Positions 9,138-18,262 are shown, counted from the first letter of the stretch. The stretch: 64,000 nucleotides of DNA from Pilimelia anulata (GCF_014647895.1 NZ_BMQB01000007.1:62001-126000); one strand, 5' to 3'. Translations and numbers: made by a program. Notes: generated by a model not told the origin, from the sequence alone.

Positions 9138-10717
9138 CGGGCGGCTCTCCAGAGGTGCATCAGGGCGTACCCGCGCCACGGCCGCCAGGCGGCGGCGTGC
9201 GCGGCGAGCGCCGCGGGGGAGTCGGGCAGGTGCAGGGCGGCGGCGCCGCGGCGGGCGCCGAGGTCGGTGGGGAGGAAGGCGTCCGGGTCGCCGAGGGCGC
9301 GCAGGGCGACGTACTCCGCGGTCCACGGTCCCACGCCGGGCAGCGCGAGCAGGCCGCGGCGTACGTCGTCGCGGTCGGCGCCGGGGTCGAGGGTGAGGTC
9401 GCCGGCCGCGACGGCGGCGGCGAGCGCCCGGAGGGTGGCCCGCCGCGCGGCGGGCATCCGGAACGCGGCGTCGGGCAGGTCGGCGAGCGCGCCGGCGTCG
9501 GGGAACGACACCAGCCCGCCCACCCCGCCGTCCCCGGCCGCGGCCCCGTCCCCGACCGCCGCACCCTCGCCGCCAGCGCCAGCGCCAGCACCAGCGCCAG
9601 CGCCAGCACCAGCACCAGCACCAGCGGTGGCGGCAGGGGCAGCAGCGGTGGGGTGGGCGGCCGCGGCGAGGTGGGCCAGGACCGTGCGGGCGCCGGCCAC
9701 CGACACCTGCTGCCCGACCACCGCGCGCACCGCCAGCTCGAACCCGTCCACCGCCCGCGGCACCCGCACCCCCGGCGCGGCCGCCACCGCCGCGGCCAGC
9801 GCCGGGTCCGCGGCCAGGTCCGTGTCCACCGCCGCCGGGTCGGCGTCCAGGTCGCACAGCCGCCGACACCGGGCCACCGCGGGCGCGAGGTCGCGGGTGT
9901 CGGCCAGCCGCAGCGTCGCGCTGAGGTACCCGTCGGCCGGCGTGAGCGCGATCGCCCCGGCGCCGTGCGGCAGGCGGACCGCCCGCCGGTACCCGGTACC
10001 GTCCGCCGCCTCCACCCCGGCCACCGCGCGGTCGGCGAGGTACCCGAGCAGCGCGCCCGCGTGCAGCGGCGGCCGGTACGCCAGCCGCAGCGTGATCGTC
10101 CCCGCGGCCGGCTCGGGCGCCCGGGCCCGGGCCGCGGTGCGCAGCGCGGACGGCGGCACCGCGTACACCGCGGCGATCGTCTCGTTGAACTGCCGGACGC
10201 TGCCGAACCCGGCCGCGAACGCCACCTCGGCCAGCCCCAGGTCGGTCGACTCGATCAGCGTCCGGGCGGTCTGCGCCCGCTGCGCCCGGGCCAGCGCCAG
10301 CGGCCCCGCGCCCAGCTCGGCGGTGAGCAGCCGGTGCAGGTGCCGGGCGGTGTACCCGAGCCGGGCGGCCAGCCCCGGCACCCCCTCGCGGTCGACCAGC
10401 CCGTCGCCGATCAGCCGCATCGCCCGGCCGACGGTGTCGGCCCGGCCGTCCCACTCGGGCGAGCCGGGCGCGGCGTCCGGCCGGCAGCGCCGGCAGGCCC
10501 GGAACCCGGCCCGCTGCGCGGCGGCCGCGGACGGGTAGAAGCGCACGTTGCGCTGCTTCGGCGTGGTCGCCGGGCAGGACGGCCGGCAATAGATGCGGGT
10601 CGAGGTGACAGCGGTGTAGAACCAGCCGTCGAACCGCGGGTCGCGGCTGTCGACGGCCCGGTAACAGCGGGCGAAGTCCAGGTCCACCCCTCGATCCTGC
10701 CCCGCCGACCCGGGCAT
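9134..10717 (-). CDS. Ada-AlkA fusion: methyl-phosphotriester repair/AraC activator plus 3-methyladenine DNA glycosylase
   Basis: 527 aa. Residues 12-80 are an Ada zinc domain with C44, C48, C75 and C78 (YCRPSC and CRRC); C44 is the expected methyl acceptor. Residues ~95-185 are an AraC-type HTH (AARLGYTARHLHRLL, VAFAAGFGSVRQFNETI). An AlkA N-terminal domain follows, then the HhH-GPD glycosylase domain (LLALPGVGPWTAEY, with the catalytic Asp in FLPTDLG). It both senses methylated DNA and excises alkylated bases, and it is coupled to ogt by ATGA overlap. A nine-copy hexanucleotide repeat adds a Gly-Ala run between AlkA_N and the glycosylase core. The 40-bp gap to the upstream PQQ-type gene may mean one transcript. 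The start is weakly supported; a GTG ten codons in is possible. Confidence 0.92.
   Translation of the reverse strand: MPGSAGQDRGVDLDFARCYRAVDSRDPRFDGWFYTAVTSTRIYCRPSCPATTPKQRNVRFYPSAAAAQRAGFRACRRCRPDAAPGSPEWDGRADTVGRAMRLIGDGLVDREGVPGLAARLGYTARHLHRLLTAELGAGPLALARAQRAQTARTLIESTDLGLAEVAFAAGFGSVRQFNETIAAVYAVPPSALRTAARARAPEPAAGTITLRLAYRPPLHAGALLGYLADRAVAGVEAADGTGYRRAVRLPHGAGAIALTPADGYLSATLRLADTRDLAPAVARCRRLCDLDADPAAVDTDLAADPALAAAVAAAPGVRVPRAVDGFELAVRAVVGQQVSVAGARTVLAHLAAAAHPTAAAPAATAGAGAGAGAGAGAGAGAGGEGAAVGDGAAAGDGGVGGLVSFPDAGALADLPDAAFRMPAARRATLRALAAAVAAGDLTLDPGADRDDVRRGLLALPGVGPWTAEYVALRALGDPDAFLPTDLGARRGAAALHLPDSPAALAAHAAAWRPWRGYALMHLWRAAR
9572..9625 (-). repeat. Nine-copy hexanucleotide tandem repeat inside ada-alkA
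   Basis: Nine consecutive 6-nt units, GCCAGC or ACCAGC on the plus strand, encoding alternating Gly-Ala on the minus strand. Copy-number change by slippage would stay in frame. Confidence 0.9.
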
Positions 10718-10757
10718 TGCTCGCGGGAATCGGACCTGACGGTTCGGGCCCGCCGGG

Positions 10758-11933
10758 TCAGGGCCGGTACGCCGCCAGCCGCACCCCGTCCGCCGCGTAC
10801 AGCGTGCCGTCCGCGACCACCGCGTGCCCGACCGTCCCGCGCAGCGCCGGCGCCCCCGGCACCGCCCGCCCGGTCGCCGCCGCCCGGATCGCCAGCGCCC
10901 CGCCGGCCACCGCCGCGTACACCAGCCCGCCGGCCCGGGTCGGCCGCCCGACGGCGCCGCCGAGCGGCACCGACCAGTCCCGCCGCCCGCTGGCCGCGGC
11001 CAGCGCGGTCAGCGCCGCACCGCCGCCCACGAACACCCGCCGCCCGTCGGCGGCCACGCTCGGCCGGGCGATCCCGCCGAGCACCGGCGCCGACCAGCGC
11101 ACCCGCCCGCTGTCCGCCCGGACGGCGAGCAGCGCCGCGCCCTCCCGCGCGTAGAACGTCCCGCCGGCCGGGTCGGCGGCGAGCACCTCCCACGCCCGGC
11201 GGGTCTGCCAGAGCACCCGACCGGTCCGGGCCGACACGGCCACCGCGCCCGGCGCGGGCGCGTCCTCCCGGGTCAGCAGCAGCCGCCCGCCGGCCGCCAC
11301 CGGAGCGGCGTTCAGCGCGCGCGGCACGGCCCAGGCCCGGCGGCCGTCGCCGACCCGGTACGCCGTCACCTCCGCCGTCGTCGACGGGTCCACGCCGGAC
11401 ACGATCGCCAGCCCGCCGGCCACGACCATCGTGTGCATGGGCGCGTCCCGGCGGAGCTGCCACCGCCGTACCCCGGACCGCGCGTCGTACGCCGCCAGCG
11501 TCCCGTTCGGGTCCGACACCGACTGGCAGTCCGACGACGCGGCGACCAGCAGCCCGCCCGCGACGGCCAGCCGGGGCGTGGTCGTGTCCATCGGGTCCTC
11601 GACGTCGTGCCGCCACAGCACCCGCCCCGACCCGGCGGCGAGCGCGGCGAACCCGCGCTGGTCCGGGTGGAACGCCCGCCCGTCGGCCAGCACGGGCGGC
11701 CCCTGATTGATGCAGGAGTACTCCGGCACCGTCGGCGACGTGACCCGCCACCGCGGCCGCAGCCGGTCCACGCTGCCCGCGTTGAGCACGTCCTCGACCG
11801 GGTTGTAGCCGCCGTTCGCCGCGTCGTACCCCGCCTGCGCCCACCCGCCGCCGGCCGCCGCCGCGGGCGCCGCCGCGCCCAGCCCGACCAGCGCCGCGAC
11901 GGCCGCGGCCCAGCCGCGATTCCCCCGTACCAT
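10758..11933 (-). CDS. Secreted PQQ-type beta-propeller repeat protein
   Basis: 391 aa from the ATG at 11933, which has a strong AAAGGGGG site; a start at 11960 lacks one. A signal peptide covers residues 1-27 (MVRGNRGWAAAVAALVGLGAAAPAAAA). The rest is built of repeated PQQ-like blades: GRVLWRHDVED, GVRRWQLRRD, GRRAWAVPR, GRVLWQTRRA, GRVRWSAPVLGG, GRRDWSVPLGG. The calcium/PQQ catalytic signature of alcohol dehydrogenases is absent, so it is probably a binding or scaffolding propeller outside the cell. An AAACTA (TAGTTT on the minus strand, 11959-11964) may be its -10. Confidence 0.8.
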   Translation of the reverse strand: MVRGNRGWAAAVAALVGLGAAAPAAAAGGGWAQAGYDAANGGYNPVEDVLNAGSVDRLRPRWRVTSPTVPEYSCINQGPPVLADGRAFHPDQRGFAALAAGSGRVLWRHDVEDPMDTTTPRLAVAGGLLVAASSDCQSVSDPNGTLAAYDARSGVRRWQLRRDAPMHTMVVAGGLAIVSGVDPSTTAEVTAYRVGDGRRAWAVPRALNAAPVAAGGRLLLTREDAPAPGAVAVSARTGRVLWQTRRAWEVLAADPAGGTFYAREGAALLAVRADSGRVRWSAPVLGGIARPSVAADGRRVFVGGGAALTALAAASGRRDWSVPLGGAVGRPTRAGGLVYAAVAGGALAIRAAATGRAVPGAPALRGTVGHAVVADGTLYAADGVRLAAYRP

Positions 11934-11981
11934 CGACGTCCCCCTTTGCTCAGTCGCCAAACTAGGGTCGGCCGGGCGGGC

Positions 11982-11987
11982 TAGTAT
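11982..11987 (+). promoter_or_regulatory. Probable -10 of the DUF998 gene
   Basis: TAGTAT only two bases before the first in-frame ATG (11990). A transcript start about seven bases downstream would fall after that ATG, which supports the GTG at 12053 as the true start. Confidence 0.45.
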
Positions 11988-12052
11988 CGATGATCGAAAA
12001 CTTTCACGCGGGCGGGTCCGGCGCCGGCGCGGTCGGCGGGGGAGGGCGCGTG

Positions 12053-12772
12053 GTGCGCACCGCCGCGGCGCTCGCCGCCGCCCTGGTCGCCGCCGGCATG
12101 CTCGCCATGACCACCGCCGACCTGCGCGCGGGCGTACCGGCGTTCGTCAGCGAGTCCGGCACACCGGCCGCCCCCGCCGCGGACCTGTACCGCGCCGGCG
12201 TCCTCGCCACCGCCCTCGGCGTCGCCGCCCTCGGCCTGGCCCTGCACCGCTGGGGCCGCGGCGCCGCCGGGAACGCGAACCCCGCCGGCCGCCCGGCGGC
12301 GTCGCTCGGCGCGGCCGCGCTGCTGCTGCTCGCCGCCCCCGCCGCGGCCACCTCCGCCCTGGTCCACTGCTCGCCCGGCTGCCCGCTGCCGCCGTACCAG
12401 CGCGCCACCCCCGCCGACCTCGTGCACGCCGCCGCCAGCATCGCCGCGCTGGGCCTGCTCGCCCTGGCGATGGTCCTGCTGGCCGCCCTTGCCCCGGATC
12501 GCACCCTGCGCCGCCGCTGCGTCGGCGCCGCGGTGCTGGCCGTGCCGGTCCTGCTCGTCGCCGCGTCCTGCCTGGCGTTCGTCGGCCGCTCGACGTTCAC
12601 CGGCCTGGCCGAGCGCGCCGGCCTGGCCGCGGTCGCGGCCTGGCTGCTGATCGTCGCCGTACGCCTGGTCGGGCACCCGGACGTCAAGCGGTCCGGCCCG
12701 CGGCCCGGCGCCGGGGGCGGGCGCGGGGTGGGGTCGTCCGGGACCGCGGCGGGGACCCGTAAGCTGGTTTGA
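12053..12772 (+). CDS. DUF998 family integral membrane protein
   Basis: 239 aa with about six transmembrane helices and the DUF998 pattern: an extracellular loop after helix 1, CSPGCP in the second external loop, and YQRATPADLVHAAAS before helix 4. The start is chosen at GTG 12053, six bases after GGAGGG; GTG 12050 and ATG 11990 are alternatives. The function of DUF998 is unknown. The stop lies one base before the ychF start, but ychF appears to have its own -10. Confidence 0.75.
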   Translation: MRTAAALAAALVAAGMLAMTTADLRAGVPAFVSESGTPAAPAADLYRAGVLATALGVAALGLALHRWGRGAAGNANPAGRPAASLGAAALLLLAAPAAATSALVHCSPGCPLPPYQRATPADLVHAAASIAALGLLALAMVLLAALAPDRTLRRRCVGAAVLAVPVLLVAASCLAFVGRSTFTGLAERAGLAAVAAWLLIVAVRLVGHPDVKRSGPRPGAGGGRGVGSSGTAAGTRKLV

Positions 12773-12773
12773 C

Positions 12774-13859
<1,086 letters not shown>

Positions 13860-13901
13860 CCGCGAAGAGTTCGGCCGGCAGCGCACTCCTCGCCCGGCGC
13901 G

Positions 13902-14099
13902 CTATTCGTCGCTCATCCCGGACCTGCGGATGAAGGCATAGACCGCCGAGGTGCCCCGTCCGTTGTCAAGGTCGGCTATCACGAGGCGGTCCGCGGTTAC
14001 GGCGATCTCCCGTCCGCACCCGCTTCCGGTGTCGACCCACACCCGGACTATTCCGTCGGCCGGCAACTCGCGTGGGCCGACAGCCAGGATTGTCCTCAT
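13902..14099 (-). CDS. Small hypothetical protein, 65 aa
   Basis: The ATG at 14099 directly follows GGGAGAAGG, a strong ribosome site; the longer frame to 14153 has none. The protein (MRTILAVGPRELPADGIVRVWV...) looks like a small all-beta domain with a single Cys and ends GMSDE. I do not recognise a family. It lies 104 bp downstream of the XRE regulator in the same direction, so the two may form a pair comparable to DUF5753-XRE/DUF397. It converges on ychF with 42 bp between. Confidence 0.6.
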   Translation of the reverse strand: MRTILAVGPRELPADGIVRVWVDTGSGCGREIAVTADRLVIADLDNGRGTSAVYAFIRRSGMSDE

Positions 14100-14203
14100 C
14101 CTTCTCCCTTCGGGCGGTCCGAGAACGCAGCGGCTCGTGACGGTCGGCCGCATCCTCCGATCGTTATCGTTGGATCACGGATTGTGAAGAAGGGTGCTGT
14201 CCG

Positions 14204-15349
14204 TCAGGTGTCCCCGGACAGTCGGGCGGACAGCTCCTCGGCCCGCCGGACCAGCGCCGCGGCGCCCGACGCCGAGGCGACCACCCGAACCGCCTCGGCG
14301 GCCGCCCGGGCAGCGGTCGGGTTCCCGGCCCGGGCGAGGGCGTGCGCCAGGTGGAGCCGGTACTCCGCCGCCCACTCGGCCCCGCGCTGCTCCGCCGGGA
14401 GCGCGTCGAGCCCGGCCGCCAGGAGGTCCACCGCGCGGCGATTCCCGTCCGGCTCGTGCTCGCCCAGCAGCGCGTACACCCGGCCCTGCTCGATGTCGAA
14501 GAACGCGGGGGACCGGTAGTAGTGCCAGTCGGGGACCGGACCGCCGTACTCCGCGAACCCGGCCGTCAGGTCGGCGGCCTCGGCCAGCGCGGACCCGACC
14601 CCGGCCCGGTCGTCGCGCATCGCGTGACCCCGGGCGAGCTGGAGCGCGTCGTACGCCCGCTGGCCGATGAACACCCCTCGGTCGCGCATCGCGGCCTCGG
14701 TCAGCCCGACCATCGCCCCCGGCTGACCCATGCGCTCGGCCAGGTATCCCTTGAAGCTCAGCGCGGTGGCGGTCATCTCCCGGCCGCCGATCTCGGCCGC
14801 CAGGGCCAGCGCCCGGTCGAAGCGCGCGGCGGCCCCGGCGGGGCGGCCGGTGGCCACGGCGAGCCAGCCCGCGAACTGTGCCCACTGGCTCGCCACGTCC
14901 ACGAGATCCGAGCGCAGGTGCCCGGATGTCTCGGTGACCAGGTGCTCGATCACGCAGAGTTGACCGACGACCGGTCCGAGCATGGCGGCCGAACCGATGG
15001 TGTCCTCCAGGCGGCGCTGGTGGGCGAGCACGGTGGCCAGAGAGGCCACAGTGGACAGGTCCACGCGTCGGGGGTGCCGGACGACGTGAGCCACCCGGGC
15101 GGCCTCGTCCGGGTCCGGTAGGCCGCTGCCGGCGACCGCCATCGCGGCCAGCTCGCCGCCCGCCCGGAGCGCGTCGTCCAGGCGGCGGGCGATGTCGTAC
15201 CCGGGGCGGGCGCGGCCGGTCTCGAGGTCGTGGACGAGCGTCTTGCCGTGGTGGACCAGGCGGGAGAGGTCACGGACGGACAGGCCGCGTTCAGCGCGCA
15301 ACCGCCGCAATGTAGCCGAAAAACGCGGATTCACGATACTGTTCGGCAT
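14204..15349 (-). CDS. XRE-family regulator with TPR-like C-terminal region
   Basis: 381 aa. Residues 10-66 are an XRE helix-turn-helix (LRRLRAERGLSVRDLSRLVHHGKTLV, then DLETGRARPGYDIARRLDDAL). The remaining ~300 residues are helical with spaced Ala/Leu/Arg patterns like tetratricopeptide repeats (AAARFDRALALAAEIGGREMTATALSFKGYLAERMG), as in actinobacterial regulators of this build. The ATG has GGAGGTGACCA directly upstream. An inverted repeat GCCGGA-N8-TCCGGC at 15402-15421 is a possible self-operator. Ligand and targets are unknown; the nearest candidates are the 65-aa gene downstream and the neighbouring fic gene. Confidence 0.8.
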   Translation of the reverse strand: MPNSIVNPRFSATLRRLRAERGLSVRDLSRLVHHGKTLVHDLETGRARPGYDIARRLDDALRAGGELAAMAVAGSGLPDPDEAARVAHVVRHPRRVDLSTVASLATVLAHQRRLEDTIGSAAMLGPVVGQLCVIEHLVTETSGHLRSDLVDVASQWAQFAGWLAVATGRPAGAAARFDRALALAAEIGGREMTATALSFKGYLAERMGQPGAMVGLTEAAMRDRGVFIGQRAYDALQLARGHAMRDDRAGVGSALAEAADLTAGFAEYGGPVPDWHYYRSPAFFDIEQGRVYALLGEHEPDGNRRAVDLLAAGLDALPAEQRGAEWAAEYRLHLAHALARAGNPTAARAAAEAVRVVASASGAAALVRRAEELSARLSGDT

Positions 15350-15401
15350 TGGTCACCTCCCCGTGGAGGAATGTGGGCGGGGCGTGCCGCTACTCTCGAC
15401 C

Positions 15402-15421
15402 GCCGGAAACCGTTATCCGGC
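15402..15421. promoter_or_regulatory. Inverted repeat upstream of the XRE/TPR gene
   Basis: GCCGGA-N8-TCCGGC, 53 bp before the start of the XRE gene. This is the usual position and size for an autoregulatory XRE operator. Inference from symmetry only. Confidence 0.35.
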
Positions 15422-15510
15422 AAGGGAATCGACTCAACCCCAACAGCATGACGCTACGACACCGTGGCTACGAGCGGACCGATATCAGTTCCGCTCGGCC
15501 GGCGGCCTGG

Positions 15511-16635
15511 CTACGCGGCGTACGGGTCCCGTACGGGCGCGCGACCGCCAATGATCGCGGCCTGCACGTCGCGCAGTCCCGACGCACCGACGTAGTACCG
15601 CCCGCGGGTCTCGCCGCGGGCTTGGAGCAGACCCGCTGCGACCATCATCCGCATGTCGCGGTTCGCGGTTCCCACCTCGATCTCGGCGTCCTTCTCGTAC
15701 ACCGGCCGGCGGACCTTGAGGCCCAGCGTGGCGGGGTACAGGGCGTGAATGCTGCGCTCGGGCAGCCGTTCGGCCCGGACCACCGTCTCGAGTTCGATCC
15801 AGATGCGCGCGGCCTCGTCCACCCGTCGCAGTACCGTCTGCGCCTGCATATGGTGGGCCATGAGGTTGAACCGTACCCAGGCGGTCGTGTCCCGCGCAGG
15901 ACTCCAAACGCCCGCACCGACGTCGGCGAGAACGGCGTAGTACGCCTGCGTGTTGCGGCCCAGCCACTCCTCGATACTGCTGAACTCGGGGGCGAGAATC
16001 CGTTCGCGCGCCAGTACGAGGGTTTGCAGCGCGCGCGCCATCCGCCCGTTCCCGCCCCGGAAGGGGTGGATCATGACCAGGTTCAGGTGCGCCATCGCCG
16101 CCCGGACGAAGACGGGGCAATCCTCCGGGGCTTGATCGAGGGCGAGCACCAATTCCCGCATGAGCCCCGGAACGTCGTCGGCCGCCGGGCCCTCGTAGAC
16201 GGTGACGTCCCGCTCGTCGTCCCGGACGAAGATCTGGCCGGGTCGGTACCGGCCCGGGCTCTTGCTCAGGTCGTGCCCCAGCATCATGAAGTGCAGGCTG
16301 CGGATCAGCGACTCGTCGCACGCGAACGATGGATCGTCGGCAAGCTGTTGGATGTAGGTCAGCGCGTTGCGGTAGCCGACGATCTCCAGCGTCGTACGGT
16401 GGTCGGCGTCGATCGGCTCCTCGTCCTCCAGCACGGCCAGCGCGTCGTCGAGGCTGACGTCGTACCCCTCGATGCTGTTGGAGCCCCGGACCGCGCGGGC
16501 CTTGAGGTTGCGCCTGAGCTGTCCCTTCCAGCGCCGCGGCTCGTGGAGGTGCAGGCGCAGCTCACGGCGCAGCTCGTCGATCTCCGCGACGACCCGCAGG
16601 TCGTCCGGCACGAGAGTCGGGGCGGCGAACAGCAC
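15511..16635 (-). CDS. Fic family protein (class II) with altered HPFRGGNGR motif
   Basis: 374 aa from the GTG at 16635 (VLFAAPTLVPDDL). Longer frames up to 16746 would run through a 48-bp perfect palindrome and the terminator of the upstream peptidase gene, so I reject them. SNSIEG at residues 52-57 matches the (S/T)xxxE(G/N) inhibitory helix of class II Fic proteins. The Fic core is HPFRGGNGR at 190-198. The position that is Asp/Glu in AMP-transferring Fic enzymes (HPFx[D/E]GNGR) is Gly194 here. A winged-helix-like C-terminus follows. Fic enzymes usually transfer AMP to Ser/Thr/Tyr of target proteins; loss of the Mg-binding acid suggests changed or lost activity. No separate antitoxin gene is needed in class II. 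Confidence 0.85.
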   Translation of the reverse strand: MLFAAPTLVPDDLRVVAEIDELRRELRLHLHEPRRWKGQLRRNLKARAVRGSNSIEGYDVSLDDALAVLEDEEPIDADHRTTLEIVGYRNALTYIQQLADDPSFACDESLIRSLHFMMLGHDLSKSPGRYRPGQIFVRDDERDVTVYEGPAADDVPGLMRELVLALDQAPEDCPVFVRAAMAHLNLVMIHPFRGGNGRMARALQTLVLARERILAPEFSSIEEWLGRNTQAYYAVLADVGAGVWSPARDTTAWVRFNLMAHHMQAQTVLRRVDEAARIWIELETVVRAERLPERSIHALYPATLGLKVRRPVYEKDAEIEVGTANRDMRMMVAAGLLQARGETRGRYYVGASGLRDVQAAIIGGRAPVRDPYAA

Positions 16636-16648
16636 GCTCCGACGATGG

Positions 16649-16696
16649 CAGATTGACAAATCATCTGTCAACATTGACAGATGATTTGTCAATCTG
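16649..16696. promoter_or_regulatory. 48-bp perfect AT-rich palindrome upstream of fic
   Basis: Two 23-nt arms (16649-16671 and 16674-16696) are exact reverse complements around a CA spacer. Each arm also holds TTGACA-N7-TGTCAA, giving four half-sites. It lies 14-61 bp upstream of the fic start and is about 36% G+C in a ~74% G+C region. Likely an operator for a dimer-of-dimers repressor or for the Fic protein itself. Confidence 0.7.
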
Positions 16697-16716
16697 TTCA
16701 TTACTCTATGTGATTG

Positions 16717-16754
16717 ACTGAGGGGTGCGCGGTGATCACCACCCACCCCTCAGT
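16717..16754 (-). terminator. Terminator of the first M28 peptidase gene
   Basis: An 11-bp perfect stem, ACTGAGGGGTG/CACCCCTCAGT at 16717-16727/16744-16754, enclosing the palindrome GGTGATCACC. It begins six bases after the peptidase stop codon. There is no U-tract, as is common in high-GC actinobacteria. Confidence 0.7.
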
Positions 16755-16759
16755 GACTT

Positions 16760-17674
16760 TCAGTAGCGGCGCGCGCCGGAGAGCTTCCAGGCGACGTGGG
16801 CGATGGCGTTCGTCGTGACCCCCATCGTCCGCGCATCCACGTTGCTCGTCGTGTCGCAGGCCTTGTGGTAGCAGGGATCCGACCCGGACCCGATCCCGCT
16901 CACCTTCACCCCGATCCGCAGGAACGACCCGTGGTCGGACCGGTCCCCGTAGTTCACGTTCTTGGTCGGGATGTTCTTGCCCTTGAAGTAGTCCTTCCAG
17001 ATCGCGTTGTACTCGCTGCTCTGCTCGTACACGCCCCAGGTCTGCGTCCCCTTCGCCCCGACCATGTCGAAGTTCAGGTACACCGCGATCTTCTTGCGCT
17101 CGTCCGCGGGCAACTGCTGGGTGTAGTACTTCGAGCCGATCAGGCCCAGCTCCTCCGCGCCCCACCAGCCGAAGCGCAGCCGCTTGGCCGGCTTGACGTT
17201 CGACTTGGCGACCTCCAGCGCTACCGCCATCAGCGACGCCGTGCCGGAGCCGTCGTCGTTGATGCCCGGCCCGGCCGGGACGCTGTCGAGGTGGGCGCCG
17301 AGGAACACGACGTTGTTGGCGTCGCCGTGCGGCCAGTCCGCGATGAGATTCCAGCCGGTCGCGCCGTTGTGGGTGAAATTCTGCACGGACGTCGTGAAGC
17401 CGGCGGCGTCGAGCTTGCCCTTGACGTAGTCGATGGACGCCTTGAAGCCGGGCCGGCCGTGGGCGCGGTTGCCGCCGTTGGCGTCGGCGACTTTCTGCAG
17501 GCCCTGGATGTGCTCCATCGGGGCCGACTCCGGGATGACCGGCGGGTCGGCGGCAGCGGCGCCGCGGGCGCCGGGAACGGTGGGGAGGATCTCGGCCCAT
17601 GCGGTACCGGCGAGGGTGGTGGCGCCGAGCGCCGCCGCGACCGCGCCGGCCACGAGGGTACGGAGGTGCATCAT
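16760..17674 (-). CDS. Secreted M28 family zinc metallopeptidase
   Basis: 304 aa. ATG 17674 (or the next ATG, 17671) follows GGGAGCAAA. Signal peptide residues 1-27. The di-zinc M28 ligands are all present: H118 (GAHLDS), D130 (GINDDGSG), E164/E165 (WWGAEELG), D193 (NFDMVG) and H260 (CYHKACD, with the Cys pair typical of Streptomyces griseus aminopeptidase). It should cleave N-terminal, often hydrophobic, residues from peptides outside the cell. It has no PA domain or C-terminal propeptide. A close paralogue lies at 18418-19302 with a small secreted protein gene between, all in the same direction. Confidence 0.93.
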   Translation of the reverse strand: MMHLRTLVAGAVAAALGATTLAGTAWAEILPTVPGARGAAAADPPVIPESAPMEHIQGLQKVADANGGNRAHGRPGFKASIDYVKGKLDAAGFTTSVQNFTHNGATGWNLIADWPHGDANNVVFLGAHLDSVPAGPGINDDGSGTASLMAVALEVAKSNVKPAKRLRFGWWGAEELGLIGSKYYTQQLPADERKKIAVYLNFDMVGAKGTQTWGVYEQSSEYNAIWKDYFKGKNIPTKNVNYGDRSDHGSFLRIGVKVSGIGSGSDPCYHKACDTTSNVDARTMGVTTNAIAHVAWKLSGARRY

Positions 17675-17791
17675 TTTGCTCCCGGGGGGAAGGGGCAGGG
17701 ATTGCACCGTAACCGGGAACAAGGATCGGCGGGAGCCGATGGGTGACGCGGATTTTCCACGTACCGCGTGCCGGTGTGGAATCGACCGACG

Positions 17792-18262
17792 TCAGTCCAG
17801 CAGCGTGGTGGTCAGGTCGACGGTCGTGGGGGTGTCGCCGGCGCGGTGGCCGGTGCCGCTCTCGGCGATCAGCCGCGGGCGCGGCGCGCCCGCCACCGCC
17901 TCGCCGGCGCCGGTCATCGCGACCGCGTGCCGGCCGACGATCGTGCGCTGGTTGGTGAACGTGGTCGCGCCGCCGCGGTCCCACTCGACCGTGTCGGCGG
18001 TGACCGTGACCAGGGTGAGCGGGGTGCGCACGGGGGCGCTGCCGCGGATCGTGATGGTGGCACCGGTGGGGCCGCCGCGGCCGGGGACGGCGCAGCCGTG
18101 CAGGGTGCCGGCGCCGCTCACCGCGCCGGTCCCGGGGTCGATCCGCAGGCGCAGGTGGCCGCCGGCGCACAGCGGGGCCGGCTCCGCGGCCGCCGCGGGG
18201 GCGGGCGCGGCGGGGAGCAGGAGCAGGGCGGCGGTGGCGATCGTACGGGCGCGCAGCGGCAT
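17792..18262 (-). CDS. Small secreted protein of unknown function
   Basis: 156 aa from the ATG at 18262, preceded by GGGAGGTCCC. A signal peptide spans residues 1-26 (MPLRARTIATAALLLLPAAPAPAAAA). The mature protein has two Cys residues likely to form a disulfide and is predicted to be mostly beta (HLRLRIDPGTGAVSGAGTLHGC, ATITIRGSAPVRTPLTLVTVTADTVEW). I do not recognise a domain. It sits between two secreted M28 peptidases and could be a partner, inhibitor or simply co-exported; nothing in the sequence decides this. Confidence 0.7.
   Translation of the reverse strand: MPLRARTIATAALLLLPAAPAPAAAAEPAPLCAGGHLRLRIDPGTGAVSGAGTLHGCAVPGRGGPTGATITIRGSAPVRTPLTLVTVTADTVEWDRGGATTFTNQRTIVGRHAVAMTGAGEAVAGAPRPRLIAESGTGHRAGDTPTTVDLTTTLLD

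Noticed and set aside
11990..12052. ATG at 11990 as the start of the DUF998 protein
   Set aside because: TAGTAT lies two bases upstream, so transcription would begin after this ATG; GTG 12053 has GGAGGG at six bases.
16636..16746. N-terminal extension of the Fic protein up to 16746
   Set aside because: It would translate through the 48-bp palindrome and start inside the terminator of the upstream peptidase gene; it has no good ribosome site.
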